Shown here one piece after another: positions 1-9,583 of a stretch of 64,000 nt of DNA (position 1 is the stretch's first letter; each line of letters opens with the position of its first letter). This stretch comes from Fontibacterium universale. GTDB lineage: Bacteria; Pseudomonadota; Alphaproteobacteria; Pelagibacterales; Pelagibacteraceae. The notes under the pieces were generated by a model. The model made no database searches. It was not told where the DNA came from and was given only the letters and a program-made list of their open reading frames with translations. A program made the position numbers and the translations under genes. Location: contig CBDEAT010000002.1 in assembly GCA_965236175.1 (NCBI GenBank), positions 115,987-179,986 on the forward strand. The letters are read 5' to 3'.

Positions 1-862
1 AAAGCCTTTGAGCAATCTGCATTGTTCTTGATGCTGAAAACCCTAATTTTTTAGAAGCTTCTTGCTGCATAGTAGACGTTGTAAAAGGAGCGTACGGACT
101 TCTTCGGTAAGGTTTTTTATCAATACTTGCAATGTTGAAGCTTTCTTTTTTTATCTGTTCTAAAACACTTTTAATTTCTTCTTCATTTTTAAATGAAAAC
201 TTTTCGATCTTATTTCCTTTAAAAGAATAAAGTCTGGCGTTTAATTCTTTTTTTTGTTGGGTTAAAAAAGTACACGTAAAAGTCCAATATTCTTGTGGTT
301 TAAATAATTCAATATCATGCTCTCTATCGACAATAATTCTAAGAGCAACAGACTGAACTCTACCAGCGGATTTAGATCCTGGAAGTTTTGTCCAAAGAAT
401 AGGCGAGATGTTAAATCCAACTAAATAATCCAAAGCTCTTCTTGCCATGTAGGCATTAACTAATTCAGGATTAATATCTCTAGGATTGCTAATTCCATTT
501 TCAACTGCTTTTTTAGTAATCTCGTTAAATACAACTCTTTCAAATTTTTTATCTTTAATTTTTTTATTTTCTTCTAAGATACATTTTAAATGCCAAGCAA
601 TAGCCTCTCCTTCACGATCAGGGTCTGTTGCTAAAATAATTCTATCAGCGTCAATTGCATAATCAGTGATTTCTTTTAAATGCTTCTTTGAACCTGGATC
701 AATTTCCCAGATCATTTTAAAATCATGCTCTGTATCTACAGAACCATTTTTTGAAGGAAGATCTCTAACGTGTCCGTAGCTTGCTAAAACTTTATAATCT
801 GAACCTAAATATTTATTAATTGTTTTTGCTTTAGCCGGACTTTCAACGATAACTAAATTCAT
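1..862 (-). CDS. topA: DNA topoisomerase I (type IA), 5' part
   Basis: Relaxes negatively supercoiled DNA by single-strand passage. The start at 862 gives MNLVIVESPAKAKTI, the usual Toprim opening of TopA. The acidic Toprim motif DPDREGEAIAWH follows at about residues 110-121, and a conserved MARRALDYLVGFNIS segment comes after it. The frame is open to the window edge, about 287 codons, ending in MQQEASKKLGFS and TMQIAQRL. This is just before the expected active-site tyrosine region, so the catalytic Tyr and the C-terminal zinc fingers lie outside the window. The 86-bp gap before plsY holds no other gene. Identification is firm; only the 3' portion is unseen. Confidence 0.95.
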   Translation of the reverse strand, partial: MNLVIVESPAKAKTINKYLGSDYKVLASYGHVRDLPSKNGSVDTEHDFKMIWEIDPGSKKHLKEITDYAIDADRIILATDPDREGEAIAWHLKCILEENKKIKDKKFERVVFNEITKKAVENGISNPRDINPELVNAYMARRALDYLVGFNISPILWTKLPGSKSAGRVQSVALRIIVDREHDIELFKPQEYWTFTCTFLTQQKKELNARLYSFKGNKIEKFSFKNEEEIKSVLEQIKKESFNIASIDKKPYRRSPYAPFTTSTMQQEASKKLGFSASRTMQIAQRL

Positions 863-948
863 AAGTTTTTAGAAAAAAGTAAGAACTGTCAAAATTTGTG
901 ACCTTTGTCAAATTTCGAAACGAAATATACAAAAAAGTCTTTAATTAC

Positions 949-1509
949 TTAGAAATTATCTTTTATTAAGGATGCAATGTTTTGTCTATGTGTGAAGATT
1001 GAAGTGACAAAATAAAAGAAAATTAAAAAAAATATTTTTTGATCGAAGAAAATAAAAGCCGTAACTGTCACAACTAAATATCCTAATAATGCTGAAACGG
1101 CTGATATTCTAAAAATTGAAAGCATAATTAACCACGCAGTAATAAAAACAACTGATAAATAAAAATTGATTACCAGTAAGCTTCCTATAAATGTTGCAAC
1201 TCCTTTTCCTCCTTTAAATTTTAGCCACACAGGAAAAATGTGAGCAAGAAAAACAATTACAGCTGCGTAGTAAGTTAGTTCGTTAAAATATTGGATTGTT
1301 AATAAAATAGATAAAGTTCCTTTAAGACCGTCTAGAAGAAGAGTTAGAGCAGCAATAAATTTATTGCCTGTTCTTAAGACATTAGTTGCGCCAATGTTTC
1401 CAGATCCAATTTTTCTTACATCGCCCAAACCAGCAAGTCTTGTAAGAATTAAGCCAAAAGGTATTGAGCCTAATATATAAGAGTAGAGTGTGACTATAAG
1501 TACGTCCAT
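949..1509 (-). CDS. plsY: acyl-phosphate:glycerol-3-phosphate acyltransferase
   Basis: Inner-membrane enzyme that transfers an acyl group from acyl-phosphate to glycerol-3-phosphate, the first step of phospholipid synthesis. Its 186 residues match the family. Three conserved loops are visible: SIPFGLI near residue 15, GSGNIGATNVLRTG at about 36-49, and FKGGKGVAT near 98-106, with hydrophobic membrane segments between them. Its first base is shared with the stop of the upstream dihydroorotase-like gene, so the two are translationally linked. The partner enzyme that makes acyl-phosphate, PlsX, is encoded at 38.3 kb in the same window. Confidence 0.93.
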   Translation of the reverse strand: MDVLIVTLYSYILGSIPFGLILTRLAGLGDVRKIGSGNIGATNVLRTGNKFIAALTLLLDGLKGTLSILLTIQYFNELTYYAAVIVFLAHIFPVWLKFKGGKGVATFIGSLLVINFYLSVVFITAWLIMLSIFRISAVSALLGYLVVTVTAFIFFDQKIFFLIFFYFVTSIFTHRQNIASLIKDNF

Positions 1510-2798
1510 TAAGCCTCAAATACTAAATTTCCATTAATAAAAGTTTTTTCAACCTTACCTTGCATTTTTCTTTTCTCAATTGCTGTGTTTTTTGATTTTG
1601 ATTTAATTTTTTCTTTTTCAATAACCCAAGGCTTATCAAGATTAACAACAGCTATGTCAGCGTCACTTCCAATTGATAAATTTCCAGCATTGATATTTAA
1701 TATTTTCGCTGGATTGCAAGTTAACGCCTTTATAAGTGTTTTTAATTCGCAAGATTGATTGTGATAAAGTTCTAATGTCAGAGATAATAAAGTTTCAATT
1801 CCTGAAGCACCAGTTGCTGCTTGCTGAAACGGTAAACGTTTTGACTCTTCATCTTCAGGTTTGTGATCTGAAACAATAACATCGATTAATCCTTTTTTAA
1901 CAGCATCGATTAAAGCTAGACGATCATTTTCAGTTCTAAGAGGAGGGGATAATTTTAAAAATGTTCTAAAATCTCCAATATCATTTTCATTTAACGATAA
2001 GTTATTTATTGAAACGCCTGTTGTAAATTCTAATCCCTTTTTTTTATAATTTTCAATTACCGGAAGTGATGCTTTTGAAGACACGGTTGATATATGGTAT
2101 CTGTTTTTATAAAGCTCTAGCAAACTCAAGTCTCTTTCTATAATAATTTTTTCAGCGATATCTGGTATTCCTTTTAATCCTAATCTTGTAGAAATCTCTC
2201 CTTCATTAATTGAACCATTAGCTGATAATTCGTTGTCTTGAGGAAATTGAATAATTAAGCTGTTTAAGTTTTTTGAATAATTAAATATTTTATCCATTAC
2301 TCTATTGTTTTGAACGCACTTAATTCCATCTGTAAAACCAATAGCTCCAATAATTCCAAGTAAACCAAATTCTGACATTTCATTACCCTCAAGATTTTTT
2401 GTAAGAGTTGCAAGAGGGTAGATTTTAATTTGCGACTTATCCTTTGCTCTTCTTTTTGTGAAATCTAATATAGAGCCATTGTCAATTACTGGCATAGTAT
2501 TTGGCATTGTTACAACGGAAGTTACTCCACCAGATAAAGCTGCCTCGCTTAAAGTTCTGAAATTTTCTTTGTATTCAAATCCAGGCTCTCCCACAAACAC
2601 TCTCATGTCTACAATTCCTGGAATTGAAATATTGCCTTTACAGTCTATAATTTCACAATCTTTTGGAGCGGTATCCTTAGTTACTTTCTTTCCTACAGCT
2701 TTTATTTTCCCATTTTCATCAATTAAAATTCCACCTACCTCATCAATATTATTTTGAGGATCTATTACTCGTGTATTAATTAAAAGTTTCATTATCAT
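1509..2798 (-). CDS. pyrC: dihydroorotase-like protein lacking metal ligands (PyrC')
   Basis: Amidohydrolase-fold protein of 429 residues, related to class I dihydroorotase of pyrimidine synthesis. The usual DxHxH metal motif after IPG is replaced by VDMRVFVGEPG, so both histidines are gone. The later TPHH-type segment reads GVSINNLSL, without the histidine ligand. The SDHKPED segment keeps Asp-His. Families like this, coded next to pyrB, are known as inactive dihydroorotase homologues that hold aspartate transcarbamoylase together. I infer that role here. Its start overlaps the pyrB stop by 4 bp. The second methionine (ATG at 2792) is an alternative start. An active dihydroorotase should be elsewhere in the genome. 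Confidence 0.85.
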   Translation of the reverse strand: MIMKLLINTRVIDPQNNIDEVGGILIDENGKIKAVGKKVTKDTAPKDCEIIDCKGNISIPGIVDMRVFVGEPGFEYKENFRTLSEAALSGGVTSVVTMPNTMPVIDNGSILDFTKRRAKDKSQIKIYPLATLTKNLEGNEMSEFGLLGIIGAIGFTDGIKCVQNNRVMDKIFNYSKNLNSLIIQFPQDNELSANGSINEGEISTRLGLKGIPDIAEKIIIERDLSLLELYKNRYHISTVSSKASLPVIENYKKKGLEFTTGVSINNLSLNENDIGDFRTFLKLSPPLRTENDRLALIDAVKKGLIDVIVSDHKPEDEESKRLPFQQAATGASGIETLLSLTLELYHNQSCELKTLIKALTCNPAKILNINAGNLSIGSDADIAVVNLDKPWVIEKEKIKSKSKNTAIEKRKMQGKVEKTFINGNLVFEA

Positions 2799-3742
2799 TT
2801 GTTATTTCCGCAGATAATTTTTAAACAGGCCATTCTAACGGCAACTCCCATTTCAACTTGCTCTTTGATAATGCTACGATTGATGTCATCAGCTAACGTT
2901 GTGTCAATTTCAACACCTCTATTCATTGGACCTGGGTGCATAATCAGTGCATTTGGATGAGCTTTAGTAATTTTTTTATAATCCAGACCGTAAAATTCAT
3001 AATACTCTCTCGTTGAAGGAACATAAGATCCTTGCATGCGTTCAGTTTGAAGTCTCAACATCATAACAATGTCAGATCCTTCTAAGCCTTTGTTCATATC
3101 CGTGAATGCTTTAACCCCAAGACTTTCAATATTTTTTGGCATTAGAGTAGGAGGGGCAATTACTCTAACTTCAGCTCCCAACATATTAAGTAAGTAGATA
3201 TTTGATCTTGCAACTCTTGAGTGCATTATGTCTCCACAGATCGCAATTCTTAAACCTTCAATTTTCCCTTTTTTAATTCTTATTGTAAGAGCATCGAGCA
3301 ATGCTTGCGTTGGATGCTCTCTCCAACCATCACCTGCGTTAATTACTGAGCAATTTACTTTTTGTGCTAAAAGATTTGCGGCTCCAGAATCTTGATGTCT
3401 TATAATTAAAACATCAGGATGCATGGCATTCAAAGTCATTGCTGTATCAATTAAAGTTTCACCTTTTTTGATTGCTGAGTTTGAAACATTCATGTTCATC
3501 ACATCAGCTCCTAATCTTTTTCCAGCAAGTTCGAATGAGCTTAAAGTTCTAGTAGAAGATTCAAAAAATAAATTAATTTGAGTTTTGCCAGTAAGAATAT
3601 TTAATTTTTTTTGTTCTCTTTTATTAAAGTCAACAAATTGCATTGACTCATCAAGAATATAATTAACTTCGGGAATAGATAGGGATTGAATGCCTAAAAG
3701 GTGCTTGTGTCTGAATTTAACAGCTTCAGTTTGTATAGCCAT
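2795..3742 (-). CDS. pyrB: aspartate carbamoyltransferase catalytic subunit
   Basis: Condenses carbamoyl phosphate and aspartate to carbamoyl aspartate in pyrimidine synthesis. Carbamoyl-phosphate binding residues appear in ESSTRTLSSFELAGKRLG, and HPTQALLDA and MLRLQTERMQ are the expected active-site segments. I chose the ATG at 3742 (MAIQTEAVKFRHKHLLG, 315 residues) because it matches the usual N-terminus. An in-frame start at 3781 would add 13 residues without family support. It overlaps the dihydroorotase-like gene downstream by 4 bp, which fits a PyrB-PyrC' complex. Confidence 0.93.
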   Translation of the reverse strand: MAIQTEAVKFRHKHLLGIQSLSIPEVNYILDESMQFVDFNKREQKKLNILTGKTQINLFFESSTRTLSSFELAGKRLGADVMNMNVSNSAIKKGETLIDTAMTLNAMHPDVLIIRHQDSGAANLLAQKVNCSVINAGDGWREHPTQALLDALTIRIKKGKIEGLRIAICGDIMHSRVARSNIYLLNMLGAEVRVIAPPTLMPKNIESLGVKAFTDMNKGLEGSDIVMMLRLQTERMQGSYVPSTREYYEFYGLDYKKITKAHPNALIMHPGPMNRGVEIDTTLADDINRSIIKEQVEMGVAVRMACLKIICGNNK

Positions 3743-3799
3743 TAAAAGCAACTCTATACTTGCAAAGTATAAAGCTTGCAAGCATTAAATTAAAATCAC

Positions 3800-4279
3800 T
3801 TATTTTGTTTGATTTTTATAATAATCAATAAAGCCTTGTAAAATAAAGGCAGCAGAATTCTCGTCTAATTTTTTTTGCTTCTTTGTTACATTAATTGCTA
3901 ATTCTGACATACCCTTGTAAGCGCCCTCACTAGAGAGTCTTTCGTCCCAAAGTGTTACTGGAATTGACAATTGTTCAGTTAAACTTTTAGAAAAATCTCT
4001 AGCTGATTGAGCTCTTGGACCAAGAGAACCATCCATATTAATAGGGTTGCCCACTACAATTCCTTCAATATTGTTTTCCTGAATGATGTTTCTTATTTCG
4101 GTTATAAAATATTTTAGCTGCGTAAATTCAATTGTAGTTAAGGGAGTTGCAATGCTATGATTTTCATCACAAATAGAGATGCCTATATTTTTTTTTCCAT
4201 GATCAATTCCAATTAATCTGGATTGTTTATTTATTATTTCTACAAATTTATCGTTCTCTAATAGGTTGTAAGTTTTCAT
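3800..4279 (-). CDS. ruvX: RuvX/YqgF family putative Holliday junction resolvase
   Basis: RNase H-fold protein of 159 residues. Conserved motifs are IGIDHGKKNIGIS near residue 23, VVGNPINMDGS near 75, and WDERLSS near 115. Family members are described as Holliday junction resolvases or as nucleases acting on pre-16S rRNA 5' ends, so both names are in use. It ends 57 bp before the start of pyrB and is transcribed away from gatC; the 37-bp gap to gatC must hold both divergent starts. N-terminal residues 1-20 are extended compared with short family members. Confidence 0.85.
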   Translation of the reverse strand: MKTYNLLENDKFVEIINKQSRLIGIDHGKKNIGISICDENHSIATPLTTIEFTQLKYFITEIRNIIQENNIEGIVVGNPINMDGSLGPRAQSARDFSKSLTEQLSIPVTLWDERLSSEGAYKGMSELAINVTKKQKKLDENSAAFILQGFIDYYKNQTK

Positions 4280-4316
4280 TAAAATGTTAATTTAGCCACA
4301 TTTACCATTAAGTCTA

Positions 4317-4604
4317 ATGTCAATTAACAAAGATACTATTAAGAAAATATCAAAGTTAGCAAGGATATCAGTAACCAACGAAGAAACTGATAGACTTGAG
4401 AAAGATTTGAACTCCATCCTAAAATTTGTTGAACAGTTAAAAGAACTTAATACTGATAAAATTGCTCCTATAGCCTCAGTCTCTGATCAAGCCCTTACAA
4501 TGAATAAGGATGAGGTAAAAAAAATTAATGAAAAAGAAGAAATTTTAAAAAACGCTCCAGAGAAAAATTCTAATTATTATGTTGTTCCAAAGGTTATCGA
4601 ATAA
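4317..4604 (+). CDS. gatC: Asp/Glu-tRNA amidotransferase subunit C
   Basis: Small subunit (95 residues) of the GatCAB complex, which converts Asp-tRNA(Asn) and Glu-tRNA(Gln) to Asn-tRNA and Gln-tRNA. It stabilises GatA. The N-terminal IKKISKLARISVTNEE and the central LNSILKFVEQLKELNT segments are typical, and it ends with YYVVPKVIE, the usual V-P-x-V-x-E terminus. gatA begins 2 bp after its stop, so the three subunits form one operon. Confidence 0.93.
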   Translation: MSINKDTIKKISKLARISVTNEETDRLEKDLNSILKFVEQLKELNTDKIAPIASVSDQALTMNKDEVKKINEKEEILKNAPEKNSNYYVVPKVIE

Positions 4605-4606
4605 AC

Positions 4607-6070
4607 ATGACTGATCTTGCAAAATTAACTTTAGTTGAAAGCATAAAGCATGTTAAAGAAAAAAAATGTAGTGCCTCTGAGTTAGTTGATGCTTATGTTA
4701 AAAGAATAGAAAAATCAGATAAATTAAATTGTTTTAATACTAAAGATTTAGAAAATGCTCTTAGCAAAGCTAAAAAAATAGACGCAAATAAAAAATTAGA
4801 TAAAGCTTTAGTTGGAGCTCCTATTGCTGTTAAGGACTTATTTTGCACCAAAGGATTAAAGACAACGGCCTCAAGTAAAATTTTATCAAATTTTATTCCA
4901 ACATATGAATCAACTGTTACAGAAAAACTTTGGAATGAGGATGCAATTTTAATTGGAAAATTAAACTCTGATGAATTTGCAATGGGTTCATCAAATGAGA
5001 CTAGTAGTTTTGGAAACGTTTTAAACCCATACCGTTTAAATAATGAAAATCTTGTTCCAGGAGGATCTTCAGGAGGTTGCGCTAGTGCAGTTGCTGCTAA
5101 TTTAACAAGCGCTACCGTTGGAACAGATACTGGTGGAAGTATTCGTCAACCAGCCGCATTCACAGGCATTGTCGGTTTAAAGCCTACTTATGGGCGCTGC
5201 TCTAGATGGGGGATTGTTGCATTTGCATCTTCTCTAGATCAAGCAGGGCCAATGACAAAAGATGTAAAAGACGCTGCGTTAATGCTCGATGTTATTTCTG
5301 GTTATGATGAAAAAGATTCAACATCAGCAAATAAACCTAGGAGTTCATTTTTAAATTCAATTAAAAATAATGTTAAAGGTTTAAAGGTTGGAGTTCCGAA
5401 AGAATACCGCGTCGATAATATGCCAAAGGAAGTAGATGATTTATGGCAAGAAGGAATTAAAATTTTAAAAGATAACGGCGCAATTATTAAAGATATTTCA
5501 TTACCACATACAAAATACGCTCTTCCTACTTATTATATTATTGCACCAGCTGAAGCCTCATCAAATTTAGCTAGATACGATGGCGTTAGATATGGATTTA
5601 GAGCAGAAGGAAAAGATTTAACCGAGATGTATGAAAATACTAGATCCAAAGGTTTTGGCGCTGAAGTTAAAAGAAGAATAATGATTGGAACTTATGTTCT
5701 GTCATCAGGTTATTATGATGCTTATTATTTAAAGGCTCAAAAGGTTAGAAATTTAATCAAAATGGATTTTGATAACGCATATAAAGATGTTGATGTAATT
5801 TTAACTCCAACGACACCAACTCCAGCATTTAAATTTGGAGAAAATACAGATGACCCAATTGCTATGTATTTAAATGATATATTTACAGTAACTGCAAACT
5901 TAGCAGGTCTCCCAGCAATATCATTGCCAATTAAATATAATAAAGACGGACTACCTTTGGCATTGCAATTATTTGGAAAATCTTTTGATGAACAAACATT
6001 ATTAAACACTGCTTATTCTATAGAGCAGCAAGTTAATTTTAAATCACAAGTAAAAGATTGGTGGATGTAA
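4607..6070 (+). CDS. gatA: Asp/Glu-tRNA amidotransferase subunit A
   Basis: Amidase subunit (487 residues) that releases ammonia from glutamine for the GatCAB complex. The amidase-signature catalytic triad is present: Lys in PIAVKDLF (about residue 75), the cis-Ser in the GGSSGG loop (about 153), and Ser in GTDTGGSIRQPAAF. It ends with DWWM and a TAA that overlaps the ATG of gatB (TAATG), which indicates translational coupling. Length is normal for the family. Confidence 0.96.
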   Translation: MTDLAKLTLVESIKHVKEKKCSASELVDAYVKRIEKSDKLNCFNTKDLENALSKAKKIDANKKLDKALVGAPIAVKDLFCTKGLKTTASSKILSNFIPTYESTVTEKLWNEDAILIGKLNSDEFAMGSSNETSSFGNVLNPYRLNNENLVPGGSSGGCASAVAANLTSATVGTDTGGSIRQPAAFTGIVGLKPTYGRCSRWGIVAFASSLDQAGPMTKDVKDAALMLDVISGYDEKDSTSANKPRSSFLNSIKNNVKGLKVGVPKEYRVDNMPKEVDDLWQEGIKILKDNGAIIKDISLPHTKYALPTYYIIAPAEASSNLARYDGVRYGFRAEGKDLTEMYENTRSKGFGAEVKRRIMIGTYVLSSGYYDAYYLKAQKVRNLIKMDFDNAYKDVDVILTPTTPTPAFKFGENTDDPIAMYLNDIFTVTANLAGLPAISLPIKYNKDGLPLALQLFGKSFDEQTLLNTAYSIEQQVNFKSQVKDWWM

Positions 6071-7536
6071 TGAGCGATAAAGAATTTAATTATTATATTT
6101 CAGGTGAAACAGGAAAATGGGAAGTGGTAATTGGACTTGAGGTTCATGCGCAAGTAAGTTCGAATGCAAAATTATTTTCATCTTCTGCAACTAAATTTGG
6201 CTCAGAACCAAATTCGCAGGTTAGTTTAATTGATGCAGCAATGCCAGGAATGTTGCCTGTGATTAATAAATTTTGTGTTGAACAGGCAGTTAGAACGGGT
6301 CTTGGATTAAAAGCAAAAATTAACTTACTTTCTGTTTTTGATAGAAAAAATTATTTTTATGCAGACTTACCCCAAGGTTATCAAATCTCACAATTTAAAC
6401 ATCCAATCGTTGGTGAAGGAGAAGTAATTCTTGATATGCCTTATGGAACTAAAAAAATTGGAATTGAAAGACTACATCTTGAGCAAGATGCTGGAAAAAG
6501 TTTACATGATCAAGATCCAACAAAAACATTTATTGATTTAAATAGATCAGGTGTTGCGTTAATGGAAATTGTCAGCAAACCAGATTTAAGATCACCAGAA
6601 GAAGTTGCTGAATATATAAAAAAATTAAGATCTATTATGCGCTATTTGGGTACTTGCGATGGAAACATGGAAGAAGGATCACTAAGGGCAGATGTTAACG
6701 TTTCTGTTAGAAAAATGGGTAGCAAAGATTTTGGGACACGATGTGAAATTAAAAACGTAAACTCAATAAAGTTTATGCAACAAGCCATTCAATATGAAGC
6801 AAAAAGACAAGTAGATCTATTAGAAGAGGGTAAAAAGATTGATCAAGAAACAAGATTGTTTGATACTAAAAAAAATGAAACTCGTCAGATGCGCAGCAAA
6901 GAAGACGCTCATGACTATAGATATTTTCCAGATCCAGATCTTCCGCCATTAAAATTTGATCAATCTTTTGTAGATGTGATTAAACAAAAATTACCAGAGT
7001 TACCTGATGATAAAAAAGAACGTTTAATAAAAGACTATAAACTTTCAAGCTATGAAGCTGGAGTTTTAATATCTGATAAAGATACCTCCGATTATTTTGA
7101 AGATATTGCAAAAAATACTGATGTAAAACTTGCAATTAATTGGGTGATTGGCGATTTATTTGCGGCTTTAAATAAAATTGGAAAATCAATTAAGGAATCT
7201 CCCATTTCATCTAAAAATTTAACAAAATTAATAGATTTAATTAAAAATAATACGATTTCAGGAAGAATCGCAAAAGAAGTTTTTGAATTAATGATAAATG
7301 ACAATAGAGATCCCAAAGTTATTGTTGAAGAAAAGGGACTTGTTCAAGAAAGTAACGTTGGTGAATTGGAAAAAATTATTGAAAAAGTATTAAAAGACAA
7401 CACCGATAAAGTTGCCGAATATAAATCTGGTAAAGATAAATTATTTGGCTTTTTTGTAGGATCTGTAATTAAAGAATCTAAAGGCAAGGCTAATCCTGCT
7501 TTAGTTAATGATATTTTAAAGAAAAAACTTTCATAA
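6070..7536 (+). CDS. gatB: Asp/Glu-tRNA amidotransferase subunit B
   Basis: The tRNA-binding and kinase-like subunit of GatCAB. The N-terminal GLEVHAQVSSNAKLFS motif, DLPQGYQISQ, RLHLEQDAGKS and DYRYFPDPDLPPL are all family hallmarks, and the C-terminal YqeY-like helical domain runs to residue 488. I prefer the ATG at 6070 (MSDKEFNYY), which overlaps the gatA stop, over an upstream in-frame TTG at 6058. Confidence 0.96.
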   Translation: MSDKEFNYYISGETGKWEVVIGLEVHAQVSSNAKLFSSSATKFGSEPNSQVSLIDAAMPGMLPVINKFCVEQAVRTGLGLKAKINLLSVFDRKNYFYADLPQGYQISQFKHPIVGEGEVILDMPYGTKKIGIERLHLEQDAGKSLHDQDPTKTFIDLNRSGVALMEIVSKPDLRSPEEVAEYIKKLRSIMRYLGTCDGNMEEGSLRADVNVSVRKMGSKDFGTRCEIKNVNSIKFMQQAIQYEAKRQVDLLEEGKKIDQETRLFDTKKNETRQMRSKEDAHDYRYFPDPDLPPLKFDQSFVDVIKQKLPELPDDKKERLIKDYKLSSYEAGVLISDKDTSDYFEDIAKNTDVKLAINWVIGDLFAALNKIGKSIKESPISSKNLTKLIDLIKNNTISGRIAKEVFELMINDNRDPKVIVEEKGLVQESNVGELEKIIEKVLKDNTDKVAEYKSGKDKLFGFFVGSVIKESKGKANPALVNDILKKKLS

Positions 7537-7537
7537 A

Positions 7538-8197
7538 GTGTTTAAGTCGATTGAAAATTCAACTGAATTGCAGCAGTACCTTTTCAAAACAGGTATCAAT
7601 GAACATCCTTTGCAAAAAGAACTTAGAGAATACACAGAAAACAATCTTGGTAATGCAGCAACAATGCAAATTAGTCCAGATCAGGGAGCTTTGCTCCAGT
7701 TTGTTATCAAAAGTTCAAATATTCAAAATTGTTTAGAGATTGGAACGTTCACAGGTTATAGCGCCTTAACGATGGCCTTAGCTCTTCCCGAGAACGGATC
7801 TATCGTTAGTTTAGATATTGATAAAAAAAATACTGATATTGCTAAAAAATATTGGAGCAAACATAGCGTTAGTAAAAAAATTGATTTTATTTTAGCACCA
7901 GCATTAGAAACAATGGATGAATTTATTAATCAAGATAGAATTTTTGATTTAATTTTTATTGATGCAGACAAGAAGAATTATAAAAATTACTTTTTAAAAT
8001 CACTCGAGCTTTTAGAAAAAGATGGAATTATTATTATTGATAATACCCTTTGGAAAGGGAAAGTTGCTGATTTGAATATAAGTGATGACCAGACAAATTC
8101 TATTAGAGAATTTAATAGATTTGTTAAAGATTTTAAGGGAACTGAGAGTATGATATTACCCATAGCAGATGGCATGACTATTTGTAGAAAATTATAA
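7538..8197 (+). CDS. SAM-dependent O-methyltransferase (caffeoyl-CoA OMT-like)
   Basis: Class I Rossmann-fold methyltransferase of 219 residues, COG4122 type. SAM-binding motif I reads CLEIGTFTGYSALTMA near residue 67, followed by SLDIDKKN (motif II) and LIFIDADKKNYKNYF, the metal and SAM contact region. The C-terminal end ADGMTICRKL is typical. It starts with GTG one base after the gatB stop. Bacterial members methylate small catechol-type substrates; the substrate here is not predictable. Confidence 0.85.
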   Translation: MFKSIENSTELQQYLFKTGINEHPLQKELREYTENNLGNAATMQISPDQGALLQFVIKSSNIQNCLEIGTFTGYSALTMALALPENGSIVSLDIDKKNTDIAKKYWSKHSVSKKIDFILAPALETMDEFINQDRIFDLIFIDADKKNYKNYFLKSLELLEKDGIIIIDNTLWKGKVADLNISDDQTNSIREFNRFVKDFKGTESMILPIADGMTICRKL

Positions 8198-8198
8198 A

Positions 8199-9107
8199 AT
8201 GTTAAAATTAATTAGTTTTTATAAATTTGTTAAAATCAAAAGCCCTATTGATAATAAATTTACTTTTAGAAAATTTCTTATTGATAATAAGTTAAAAGGT
8301 AGCATTATTTTTTCCTTAGAAGGAATTAACGGCAGCGTTTCAGGAAAACAATCTAATATTGATTTATTAATTAAATTCTTAAAAGAAAAATTTTCATTTA
8401 AGGAGTTTGACACTATTAATGAATGTGAGGTCGATTTTATCCCTTTTAAAAGAGCAAAGATTAAAATTAAGAATGAAGTAGTCCCTTTAAATGAGTTGTT
8501 TAATGATGATAAATATAAATTTCAAAACAGAATTGAACCTGAAGATTGGAATAAATTAATCTTATCAAATGACGTTACTGTTGTTGATGTAAGAAAATCT
8601 TTTGAAAGTGAGATTGGTACCTTTGAAAAAGCAATAAATCCTAAAATTAATGATTTTAGAAAATTTCCAGAATATTTTGAGAAACTTTCTGACGACAAAG
8701 ATAGAAAAATTGCAATGTTTTGTACAGGTGGAATTCGCTGTGAGAAAGCTGCAAGTTATTTATTTAAAAGAGGCTTTAAGAATGTTTATCAATTAAAAGG
8801 TGGAATTTTGAATTATCTAAATAATGTCCCTGAAAAAAAATCTTTATGGAACGGCGAATGTTTTGTGTTTGATGAAAGGATTACTGTTGTAAATAATTCT
8901 AAAAAAGGAAGTTATTTAATGTGTGCAGGTTGCAGAACTCCTATGAAAAAGAAAGATATCAATTCACCAAAATACGAAAAAGACGTAAGTTGCCCAAATT
9001 GTTTTGATAAATTAACAGATAAACAAAAATACAGATTTAGAATGAGAGCTTCACAAAAAATAAGTGGCAAATTAAAATCAAATTCATTACAAAGAGCATC
9101 AGCATGA
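8199..9107 (+). CDS. trhO: rhodanese-type tRNA uridine(34) hydroxylase
   Basis: 302-residue protein of the YceA/TrhO family, which hydroxylates U34 in some tRNAs. The N-terminal acylphosphatase-like domain (SLEGINGSVSGK near 41) is followed by a rhodanese domain with DVRKSFESEIGTF and the active-site loop MFCTGGIRCEKAASYL around residue 175, whose Cys is the catalytic residue. The C-terminal part has a zinc-like CAGC...CPNC pair around residues 245-272. It overlaps the peroxiredoxin start by 4 bp. Confidence 0.88.
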   Translation: MLKLISFYKFVKIKSPIDNKFTFRKFLIDNKLKGSIIFSLEGINGSVSGKQSNIDLLIKFLKEKFSFKEFDTINECEVDFIPFKRAKIKIKNEVVPLNELFNDDKYKFQNRIEPEDWNKLILSNDVTVVDVRKSFESEIGTFEKAINPKINDFRKFPEYFEKLSDDKDRKIAMFCTGGIRCEKAASYLFKRGFKNVYQLKGGILNYLNNVPEKKSLWNGECFVFDERITVVNNSKKGSYLMCAGCRTPMKKKDINSPKYEKDVSCPNCFDKLTDKQKYRFRMRASQKISGKLKSNSLQRASA

Positions 9108-9583
9108 GTAAACAAGTTCCAAATGTTAAATTCATAACTCGTCCTGAAAAAGAGTTTGTTACAATAACTTCTGACGATATTTTTAAAAATAAAAATATAG
9201 TTTTATTTGCTCTTCCTGGAGCTTTCACGCCAACCTGTAATGATTATCATCTGCCAGGTTATGAATTAAATTATGATGAATTAAAAAAATTAGGTATTGA
9301 TGAAGTTTATTGTTTAAGTGCCAATGACCCGTTTGTAATGAAGGCTTGGGCAAAAAATTTAGATCTTAAAAAAGTAAAAATGTTACCCGATGCTAATATG
9401 GAATTTACTAAAGCTATGGATATGGTCACAGATAGATCGGCTGCCGGCATGGGTCAACGTTCAAAAAGATATTCAATCTATGTTAAAAATAAAACAATTG
9501 AAAAAATGTTTGTTGATGCGGATGGTAAATTTGATGTAAGCGATTCAAATACCATGATTAGTTTTTTAAAGTCACAAAAATAA
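9104..9583 (+). CDS. peroxiredoxin (Prx5 type)
   Basis: Thiol peroxidase of 159 residues that reduces hydrogen peroxide and alkyl hydroperoxides. The peroxidatic site reads PGAFTPTCNDYHLPGY, with the peroxidatic Cys at residue 45. SANDPFVMKAWAKN and SAAGMGQRSKRYSIYV are also typical of the Prx5/AhpE-like group. There is a second Cys at SVLCLSANDP-like position, read here as VYCLSAND. The start overlaps the trhO stop, and the DUF2805 gene follows directly after the stop codon. Confidence 0.92.
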   Translation: MSKQVPNVKFITRPEKEFVTITSDDIFKNKNIVLFALPGAFTPTCNDYHLPGYELNYDELKKLGIDEVYCLSANDPFVMKAWAKNLDLKKVKMLPDANMEFTKAMDMVTDRSAAGMGQRSKRYSIYVKNKTIEKMFVDADGKFDVSDSNTMISFLKSQK

